Origin: Helicobacteraceae bacterium
Lineage (GTDB): Bacteria; Campylobacterota; Campylobacteria; Campylobacterales; Sulfurimonadaceae
DNA: 7,318 nucleotides
Assembly (NCBI GenBank): GCA_024635885.1
Contig: JAGXIA010000077.1
Coordinates: 1 to 7,318 of the forward strand
Reading direction: 5' to 3'
The notes under the pieces are model-generated. The model was not told where the DNA came from and ran no database searches. It saw nothing but the letters and a program-made list of their open reading frames with translations. Below are positions 1 through 4,524 of the stretch, in pieces (within the stretch, counting starts at the first letter, position 1; each line of letters starts with the position of its first letter). A program made the translations under genes and the position numbers.

Positions 1-1
1 A

Positions 2-460
2 AATATGAGGCAAGCTCAAGATAAACATGTCCAGTCAATTCAAGAGCTGGAAGGTCTACTTCATGGAGCTATCGAGTCAGTTGAGGCAACAGATGAAATG
101 TTGCTGGATATGATTGAGAGTTATCTAAATATGGACACAACACATATAAAATCAACTGAAAACAGCATAAGGGTGGACTCTGAAGTAAAGAAACTTGAAC
201 TGCACTTTAAAGCACTTTCAGAACTGGGTCTAAAAGCAAAAATAAATGTAGATGAACTGGAAAATTTTTCTAAAGCAATAAAAAAGTCTATCGAATCACA
301 ATCTGATATATTGAATAAACCAACAGACAACACAAGAATTGAATTACCAAACTCTTTTGAAAAACTGAATAAAACCTTATCTATTTTAATCAATAAGTTC
401 CAAAACGATTATGAGGTGTTTTTAAATCAACTTTCTAAATTAAAAAGTAAGTATATTTAA
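2..460 (+). CDS. C-terminal part of an unrecognised helical, coiled-coil-like protein (5'-truncated)
   Basis: I do not recognise this protein. The frame is open to the left edge of the window. The first ATG (position 5) has no room for a ribosome binding site, so the visible 151 residues are probably the C-terminal part of a longer protein; an actual start at 5 cannot be excluded. The sequence is rich in Glu, Lys, Ser, Leu and Ile, contains a single proline-containing break (around residues 105-115), and has regularly spaced hydrophobic residues. This suggests long amphipathic helices or coiled coil, for example in the last 35 residues. There are no cysteines, no membrane segment and no catalytic motif. 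It ends about 80 bases before the small cysteine-rich gene. A weak hairpin and a promoter-like site lie between them, so no functional link can be claimed. Confidence 0.6.
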   Translation, partial: NMRQAQDKHVQSIQELEGLLHGAIESVEATDEMLLDMIESYLNMDTTHIKSTENSIRVDSEVKKLELHFKALSELGLKAKINVDELENFSKAIKKSIESQSDILNKPTDNTRIELPNSFEKLNKTLSILINKFQNDYEVFLNQLSKLKSKYI

Positions 461-461
461 C

Positions 462-492
462 TAAGAGTTTAATACTAAATACTTATATTTTT
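462..492 (+). terminator. Weak possible terminator after the truncated first gene
   Basis: An imperfect inverted repeat pairs TAAGAGTTTA (462-471) with TAAATACTTA (476-485). Eight of ten positions pair, with a two-base internal mismatch and a four-base loop. It is followed by TATTTTT (486-492). The stem is AT-rich and weak, so this is tentative. Its position directly after the stop codon at 458-460 is what makes it plausible. Confidence 0.3.
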
Positions 493-504
493 GAGGGTGA
501 CATA

Positions 505-513
505 TGCTACAAT
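505..513 (+). promoter_or_regulatory. Extended -10 promoter element for the cysteine-rich peptide gene
   Basis: TGCTACAAT matches the extended -10 pattern TGnTAnAAT. There is no good -35 hexamer at the expected distance, which is common for the main sigma factor promoters of Campylobacterota. Transcription would start near 519-521. That leaves a leader of about 23 bases containing the AAGGA ribosome binding site at 532-536. If this site is real, the ATG at 504 lies inside the promoter and is not the start codon. Confidence 0.45.
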
Positions 514-542
514 TATCAAAATTAAAAATACAAGGATATAAA

Positions 543-794
543 ATGCGAAAACGTAACCTTACGGCACTTTTACTTGGTGCAGCTCTTTTTACTGGAATGG
601 GTATGACATCTGCAAGTGCAGAAAGTATGAAATGTGGTACTGGCAAATGCGGAGAAGTAGAATCTACTAAATCTGTTACAAAATGTGGAGCTGAGAAAAA
701 AGCTGTAATTAAAACTTCAAAATGTGGTGCTGAGAAAAAAGCTGAAAAATGTGGAGCTGAGAAGAAAGCTGCAAAATGTGGTGCAAATAAATAA
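543..794 (+). CDS. hvfA: HvfA-like cysteine-rich RiPP metallophore precursor (secreted KCG-repeat peptide)
   Basis: This 83-residue peptide starts with a classical signal sequence: a basic MRKR start, a hydrophobic stretch at residues 6-22, and an AxA-type cleavage site at Ser-Ala-Ser-Ala 23-26. The mature part of about 57 residues has six cysteines, at 31, 36, 48, 61, 70 and 79. All are in Lys-Cys-Gly, and three sit in full KCGAEKKA repeats. HvfA-family precursors share this design (signal peptide plus repeated EGKCG-like motifs). In that family a DUF692/MNIO enzyme (HvfB) with HvfC converts cysteines to copper-binding oxazolone/thioamide groups. The assignment rests on architecture and on the DoxX/HvfX gene downstream. 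Only TGKCGE approaches the canonical EGKCG, so modification is an inference. The start at 543 has AAGGA six bases upstream and gives a normal signal peptide. An in-frame ATG at 504, also preceded by a purine-rich stretch, would add 13 residues and overlaps the likely promoter. An unmodified periplasmic metal-binding peptide is the main alternative. Confidence 0.65.
   Translation: MRKRNLTALLLGAALFTGMGMTSASAESMKCGTGKCGEVESTKSVTKCGAEKKAVIKTSKCGAEKKAEKCGAEKKAAKCGANK
681..785 (+). repeat. In-frame KCGAEKKA repeat units within the cysteine-rich peptide gene
   Basis: Three 24-base units encode KCGAEKKA, at 681-704, 720-743 and 747-770. A fourth shortened unit at 774-785 encodes KCGA. The first gap is 15 bases, and the later gaps are 3 bases, all keeping frame. 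The units differ at silent positions (gga/ggt for Gly, aaa/aag for Lys). They are therefore not very recent exact duplications, and the amino acid pattern looks to be under selection. Confidence 0.85.
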
Positions 795-834
795 CTGCCA
801 CTTACAAGACCTTTAGCAGAGGAGAGATTAAACT

Positions 835-840
835 TATAAT
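835..840 (+). promoter_or_regulatory. Candidate -10 element for the DoxX-family gene
   Basis: A perfect TATAAT lies 38 bases before the start codon of the downstream gene. Transcription would begin near 847 and give a leader of about 32 bases carrying AAAGGAG (866-872). No convincing -35 hexamer is seen. In such an AT-rich background the match is suggestive only. The DoxX gene may instead, or also, be read through from the peptide gene, since nothing between them looks like a strong terminator. Confidence 0.35.
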
Positions 841-878
841 ACGATATTATTATCTGTAAGTTCACAAAGGAGTTCGTT

Positions 879-1322
879 ATGAATTGTAAAGATGCATATA
901 TGAAATTTTCTCGTTTAAGCGAGCATGGAAAGTCACTCTCATTATTACTTGCGAGATTAACAGTTGCATATGGTTTTTATGAGCCAGCAAGGATGAAATG
1001 GAGTGACATAGATTCAGTTGCTCAGTGGTTTGGTTCTATTGGTATCCCATTTCCAGCGCTAAATGCGTATATGGCAGCAACTACAGAAGCTACAGGTGTT
1101 GTTTTATTAACTCTTGGACTATTGACTCGTTTAATTTCTTTACCTCTTATCGTTGTGATGATTGTAGCAATTATTACAGTACATTTACCGCACGGTTTTT
1201 CAGCAGGAGAAAATGGTTTTGAAATACCATTGTATTACATGTTGTTTTTATTTATATTTGTAGCAAATGGAGCTGGAAAATTTAGTCTCGATAGATTGAT
1301 TTTCGGTGAAAAAACTAACTAA
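879..1322 (+). CDS. hvfX: DoxX-family membrane protein, HvfX-like (Cu-binding RiPP maturation protein family)
   Basis: This is a 147-residue protein with four predicted membrane segments, at about residues 19-36, 62-82, 85-103 and 115-132. They match the DoxX fold. Recognisable blocks are MKWSDIDSVAQWF (39-51), GIPFPALNAYMA (55-66), the acidic Glu70 in the second helix, and the loop around His102 to Glu115 with GENGFEIPLYY (110-120). These resemble the HvfX subgroup of DoxX proteins found in HvfA/MNIO RiPP clusters. The exact role of DoxX proteins is not settled; a membrane redox or handling role for the modified peptide or its copper is an inference. The start is well supported by AAAGGAG six bases upstream. 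The gene lies 84 bases after the cysteine-rich precursor, which strengthens both calls. The expected neighbours hvfB and hvfC are absent: the flanking genes are the coiled-coil protein and an esterase on the other strand. Confidence 0.75.
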   Translation: MNCKDAYMKFSRLSEHGKSLSLLLARLTVAYGFYEPARMKWSDIDSVAQWFGSIGIPFPALNAYMAATTEATGVVLLTLGLLTRLISLPLIVVMIVAIITVHLPHGFSAGENGFEIPLYYMLFLFIFVANGAGKFSLDRLIFGEKTN

Positions 1323-1344
1323 AGAACTTTTAACAAATTATATT

Positions 1345-1374
1345 AGGCAGATGAATATTTGTTATTATCTGTCT
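1345..1374. terminator. Hairpin between convergent genes, likely bidirectional terminator
   Basis: AGGCAGAT (1345-1352) pairs with ATCTGTCT (1367-1374) through one G-U pair. The stem continues inward as AATA (1354-1357) with TATT (1363-1366), past a single bulged G, leaving a five-base loop. That makes about 12 base pairs. It sits 22 bases after the DoxX stop codon and 26 bases beyond the stop of the convergent esterase gene. The downstream tracts are only modestly T-rich on either strand, so efficiency is uncertain. Confidence 0.55.
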
Positions 1375-1400
1375 CATATTTCTAATGCCAACATCACAGG

Positions 1401-2021
1401 CTAAATATCTTTTATCCACTTAGCTATCATCAATAGTTCATCTTTATCAATACTATGGTCTTTCTCATAGCTTTTAAACTCTATTTCAAAGCCACCATCT
1501 TGAAGAATTTTTACTTGTTCTTGTGAAGTTTTAAAAGCTAAGACAGTGTCATTGGTTCCATGTGTGCAAAGCCAATTTGAGTTTTTAAGGTTTTGGTTCA
1601 TCTCTTTTAGAAGTTTGTGCACATCATATATATAACCGCTTACAGCGATATAACCAGCCAATACTTTATGGTATCGTGCTCCAAATTCAAAAGTAAGAAG
1701 TGAGCCTTGTGAAAAGCCGAATAAGAAACTCTCGTGAGCATTGTATTTTTCCTCAAACAACTCATCTAAAATAGTTGTCAGTACTTTACTTGAATACTCA
1801 ATGCCAGGCAATTGTTTAGGTGGCATTTGATACCAGGAAAACCCCGTGAAATACTCAAAGGGGGCATCGAGTAAAAGGTAGTTCATATCATCTATATTTA
1901 AAAATGAGGGCAATGAAGTGAAACCTTCAGATGAATCACCACGACCATGTAAAATAATCATTAATTTTTTTGAAGGATTTTTTGAGGAGATAAAAATATT
2001 GTTCAGTGCTAAGTTTTTCAT
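1401..2021 (-). CDS. Alpha/beta-hydrolase, phospholipase/carboxylesterase family (YpfH-like)
   Basis: This is a 206-residue cytosolic serine hydrolase of the Abhydrolase_2 / COG0400 group, with no signal peptide. Visible family features are LHGRG at 24-28 (oxyanion-hole region), the nucleophile elbow GFSQG with Ser104, the acid Asp158 in HGTND, and His189 in KDHS. The triad is complete, in the normal order and spacing, and the length is usual for the family. Members hydrolyse short-chain carboxylic esters or lysophospholipids. The true substrate cannot be read from the sequence. The gene is alone on its strand, convergent with the DoxX gene and divergent from gap. No Shine-Dalgarno sequence precedes the start. 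Instead TATAAT ends five bases before the ATG, which suggests a leaderless transcript. An internal start at Met21 would remove the first beta strand and is unlikely. Confidence 0.85.
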   Translation of the reverse strand: MKNLALNNIFISSKNPSKKLMIILHGRGDSSEGFTSLPSFLNIDDMNYLLLDAPFEYFTGFSWYQMPPKQLPGIEYSSKVLTTILDELFEEKYNAHESFLFGFSQGSLLTFEFGARYHKVLAGYIAVSGYIYDVHKLLKEMNQNLKNSNWLCTHGTNDTVLAFKTSQEQVKILQDGGFEIEFKSYEKDHSIDKDELLMIAKWIKDI

Positions 2022-2026
2022 AACAA

Positions 2027-2032
2027 ATTATA
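2027..2032 (-). promoter_or_regulatory. -10 element of the esterase gene, possibly giving a leaderless mRNA
   Basis: On the minus strand, TATAAT is followed by TTGTT and then the ATG at 2021-2019. Transcription normally starts six to seven bases after the -10 hexamer, which places +1 at or next to the A of the start codon. No -35 match is seen. The lack of any purine-rich ribosome binding site upstream of this ATG agrees with a leaderless transcript. Confidence 0.4.
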
Positions 2033-2135
2033 CTGAAATTTATTCTATAAGCATAAGTATTTTACATTTTAGCAGCAACTGAATGAAAAATAATCAACAG
2101 ATGATTTAAAAGGTAATAATTAGATGATATACTTC

Positions 2136-2155
2136 TGAATTATGCAATCAATTCA
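2136..2155. repeat. Hyphenated inverted repeat TGAATT-N8-AATTCA
   Basis: Two perfect six-base arms (2136-2141 and 2150-2155) are separated by eight bases in the divergent region between the esterase and gap. The spacing of about 14 bases between arm centres is compatible with a dimeric regulator site. In such AT-rich sequence, however, chance is a realistic explanation. Confidence 0.3.
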
Positions 2156-2179
2156 AAAAAATTAGTCTTGAAAAAATAT

Positions 2180-2212
2180 ATTTATAAAAGATGTAAGAAT
2201 GTTTTTATAAAT
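2180..2212. repeat. 10-base perfect inverted repeat upstream of gap
   Basis: ATTTATAAAA (2180-2189) pairs exactly with TTTTATAAAT (2203-2212) across a 13-base spacer. It lies 67-99 bases upstream of the gap start. It contains only A and T in its arms, so it could be an operator, a curved or easily melted stretch, or chance. No run of T follows on the plus strand, so it is not an obvious terminator. Confidence 0.4.
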
Positions 2213-2214
2213 CA

Positions 2215-2230
2215 AAGATAAATTAATCTT
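2215..2230. promoter_or_regulatory. Palindromic operator-like site just upstream of the gap promoter
   Basis: AAGATAAATTAATCTT is a 16-base palindrome with a single mismatched pair (A2220/A2225). It ends seven bases before the likely -10 element at 2237-2242, so a bound protein would cover the -35 to -10 region. That position makes it a candidate operator for the sugar-phosphate operon. The regulator is unknown. Confidence 0.35.
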
Positions 2231-2236
2231 AAATAG

Positions 2237-2242
2237 TATAAA
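2237..2242 (+). promoter_or_regulatory. Candidate -10 element for the gap-pgi-glgP-pfkA operon
   Basis: TATAAA (in the context AGTATAAAATG) lies 36 bases before the gap start codon. Transcription would begin near 2249 and leave a leader of about 30 bases with the GAGGA ribosome binding site at 2268-2272, six bases before the ATG at 2279. No clear -35 hexamer is present. Confidence 0.4.
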
Positions 2243-2278
2243 ATGTTTAAATAAATTAGTCAAAAATGAGGAAATGTT

Positions 2279-3274
2279 ATGTCACTAAAAGTAGCTATAA
2301 ATGGAACTGGTAGAATAGGTGTAATCGTAGCAAAGATTGTAAGCGAGAGAACAGATATTGAGTTAGTCGCATTAAATACGACTGCAAAACCAGAAATGCT
2401 TGCATATTTATTAAAATATGACTCTGTTCATAAAGGTATTAGTGCAAAAGTTATTGATGACAAGACAATTGAGATTAACGGCAAAAACGTAACAATGTTT
2501 AGTGAAAGAGATCCTGCAAAAGTTGATTTTGGCAGTTGTGGTGCTGAACTTGTTATTGAATGTACCGGTGTGTTTTTAACTACAGAAAAAGCAAAAGTTT
2601 TCTTACAAAATGGCGTTAAAAAAGTTGTAATGTCTGCTCCTGCAAAAGATGATACACCGACTTATGTATTGAATATTAATACAGATGATTATAAAGGTGA
2701 AACAATTATTTCAAATGCAAGCTGTACAACAAACTGTTTAGCACCTATCTGTAAAGTTTTAGATGATGAATTCGGAATTGTTAACGGACTAATGACAACA
2801 ATCCACTCTTACACAAATGATCAAAATGTTTTAGATGTGAAGCATAGCTCAGACATGAGAAGAGCAAGAGCCGCTGCTATAAATATGATTCCAACTACAA
2901 CTGGCGCTGCTAAAGCGATTAGTTTAGTAATGCCTCAACTTAAAGGCAAACTAAATGGTTACGCAATGAGAGTTCCAACTGCAGATGTTTCCGTAGTTGA
3001 TTTAACTGCTAACTTAAAAATAGATGTAACAAAAGAAGATATTATTGCCGCTATGGAAAAAGCTGCAGCTGGTAGCTTTAAAGGTTTACTGGAAGTAGAC
3101 AATGACAAAAGAGTATCTAGTGACTTTATAGGTAGCACATACAGCTCAACTTTTATTCCGGATATGGTAAGTGTTGTAGATGGAAAAACTGTAAAAGTTT
3201 TAGCTTGGTATGACAATGAATGGGGATACAGCAGTCGTTTAGTCGATATGTGTGTTTTTGTCGGAAACAAATAA
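2279..3274 (+). CDS. gap: Type I glyceraldehyde-3-phosphate dehydrogenase
   Basis: This 331-residue cytosolic enzyme interconverts glyceraldehyde-3-phosphate and 1,3-bisphosphoglycerate. The N-terminal Rossmann fold begins with INGTGRIG (7-14). The catalytic nucleophile is Cys149 in ASCTTNC (147-153), assisted by His176 in TTIHSYTNDQ. RRARAAA follows at 194-200, and the C-terminal WYDNEWGYSSR block is intact, so the enzyme should be active. The coenzyme pocket is unusual. The second-strand segment reads ALNTTA (31-36), where NAD-specific enzymes have N-D-L; the acidic residue is replaced by Thr34, and the next residue is Thr35. The position equivalent to Pro188 is Lys188. Together these changes suggest NADP(H) or dual use, which would fit a gluconeogenic role. 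The gene opens a tightly packed operon. Its stop codon overlaps the pgi start by one base (TAATG), implying translational coupling. Confidence 0.95.
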   Translation: MSLKVAINGTGRIGVIVAKIVSERTDIELVALNTTAKPEMLAYLLKYDSVHKGISAKVIDDKTIEINGKNVTMFSERDPAKVDFGSCGAELVIECTGVFLTTEKAKVFLQNGVKKVVMSAPAKDDTPTYVLNINTDDYKGETIISNASCTTNCLAPICKVLDDEFGIVNGLMTTIHSYTNDQNVLDVKHSSDMRRARAAAINMIPTTTGAAKAISLVMPQLKGKLNGYAMRVPTADVSVVDLTANLKIDVTKEDIIAAMEKAAAGSFKGLLEVDNDKRVSSDFIGSTYSSTFIPDMVSVVDGKTVKVLAWYDNEWGYSSRLVDMCVFVGNK

Positions 3275-4515
3275 TGTTAACATTCAACAAGCATTTTTTA
3301 GCTGCTCAGACTTCTGAGTCTAAAAAGATAATAAATGACGCCGTTGAAGTTTTGAGAGATGAGATGCAAAGTGAGAAAGTTGGTTATTACAAATTACCGA
3401 CTCTCTCCTTGCAGTTTATTGAGCAGTTAAAAAAGATTGATACATCTTCTTTTGAACAAATAGTTATTATGGGAATAGGTGGCTCATCTTTAGGGATAAA
3501 AGCTATAAACTCTATTCTTCGTCCTATTACACCAAATGCAAAAGAAATTATACTATTTGAAAATTCTGATCCTCTTACGATTACTGAAAATCTAGTTAAA
3601 ATAAAGAAAGAAAAAGCTTGTTTTTTTCTTATTTCCAAATCTGGCTCAACTATTGAAACAACGTCTACATTTAAGACAATTGTTAAGCATTGCAAAATAG
3701 ATATGAAAACTGATAATAATCGCATTTTTGCCATTACGGACAAAGGTTCTTCACTTTCAGTTTTTGCACAACACTATAAATTTCATGAGTTTAATATTCC
3801 AGAGAATGTAGGTGGACGTTTTTCAGTCTTAAGTGCTGTTGGTGTTGTTCCGCTTCAACTTGCCGGATACGATATGACTAAGTTATTGAATGGTGCAGAG
3901 GGCTTTATATCAAGATTTTTTGATGGCAAAGAAGATCATATTTTAGAAAAAGCCTACTCTTTTTATGAGAACTCTAAAACACAAAATATTAATGTTGTAT
4001 TCTCATATGCTGATAGACTTGAAGACCTGACAAAATGGTATGTACAGCTTTGGGGTGAATCTCTAGGTAAAATAGACCAAGACGGCAATAGAGTTGGATT
4101 AACTCCGATTGGTATTATTGGCGCTGTTGATCAGCACTCTTTTTTACAGTTAGTTATAGAAGGTCCGAAAGATAAAAGTTTAACTTTTATAAATATTGAA
4201 GATTTTAAAAATGATCTTTTAATACCGGATATTACACTGTACGGAATTGAGAAGACTAACTTTATAAATAATAAAAGTTTCACTACTCTTATAAATGCAC
4301 AGTGTGAAGCAACTATGCAAAGTGTAATGCAGTCTGGCGTAAATACAGATGCCATTACTTTAGACTTTATTTCAGAAAAGAATATTGGTGAATTGATAGT
4401 TTATTTTGAGCTCTTGACATCACTAATCGGCGCAATGTTTAAAGTAAATACTTATAATCAGCCAGGTGTTGAATTAGGTAAACAAATTTTATATAAAAAT
4501 TTAGAAAATTCTTAA
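3274..4515 (+). CDS. pgi: Glucose-6-phosphate isomerase (short form)
   Basis: This 413-residue cytosolic enzyme interconverts glucose-6-phosphate and fructose-6-phosphate. It carries two SIS-type halves. Visible motifs are MGIGGSSLG (66-74), the sugar-phosphate loop SKSGST (121-126), ENVGGRFSVLS (177-187), the signature QLWGESLGK with catalytic Glu262, VDQHSF with His288, and the C-terminal GVELGKQ with Lys403. All the catalytic positions expected for the family are present. It is much shorter than the roughly 550-residue E. coli enzyme and resembles the compact form I associate with Campylobacterota and some other bacteria. The start at 3274 overlaps the gap stop by one base. Only a weak GGAA precedes it, as expected for a coupled start. 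An upstream in-frame ATG at 3220 would add 18 unrelated residues read inside gap and is rejected. It makes the hexose-phosphate bridge between the glucan enzyme and phosphofructokinase that follow. Confidence 0.93.
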   Translation: MLTFNKHFLAAQTSESKKIINDAVEVLRDEMQSEKVGYYKLPTLSLQFIEQLKKIDTSSFEQIVIMGIGGSSLGIKAINSILRPITPNAKEIILFENSDPLTITENLVKIKKEKACFFLISKSGSTIETTSTFKTIVKHCKIDMKTDNNRIFAITDKGSSLSVFAQHYKFHEFNIPENVGGRFSVLSAVGVVPLQLAGYDMTKLLNGAEGFISRFFDGKEDHILEKAYSFYENSKTQNINVVFSYADRLEDLTKWYVQLWGESLGKIDQDGNRVGLTPIGIIGAVDQHSFLQLVIEGPKDKSLTFINIEDFKNDLLIPDITLYGIEKTNFINNKSFTTLINAQCEATMQSVMQSGVNTDAITLDFISEKNIGELIVYFELLTSLIGAMFKVNTYNQPGVELGKQILYKNLENS

Positions 4516-4524
4516 GGTCAATTA

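Noticed and set aside
681..785. Direct repeats that could suggest a CRISPR array or a satellite
   Set aside because: The units are in frame, differ only at silent sites, have spacers of 3 or 15 bases and encode a sensible secreted peptide. Repeat and spacer lengths are wrong for CRISPR.
831..862. Inverted repeat AACTTA...TAAGTT before the DoxX gene as a terminator or riboswitch
   Set aside because: The arms are six AT-rich base pairs with a 20-base loop and no T-run follows. The region also overlaps a perfect TATAAT, so a promoter is the simpler reading.
461..865. Long open frame on the minus strand opposite the cysteine-rich peptide gene, with repeated APHF-like units
   Set aside because: The repeats are simply the antisense of the KCGAEKKA codons. 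There is no ribosome binding site, and the plus-strand frame has a signal peptide and a partner gene.
1025..1222. Alternative plus-strand frame inside the DoxX-family gene
   Set aside because: It is low-complexity, has no ribosome binding site and fully overlaps a well-supported membrane protein gene in another frame.
2959..3270. Minus-strand open frame of about 100 codons inside gap
   Set aside because: It is a shadow of a highly conserved plus-strand gene, with no promoter, ribosome binding site or recognisable protein.
3220..3273. Upstream in-frame start for pgi that would extend it by 18 residues
   Set aside because: The extension is read within the gap coding sequence and does not resemble any isomerase N-terminus. 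The TAATG overlap at 3274 is a typical coupled start.
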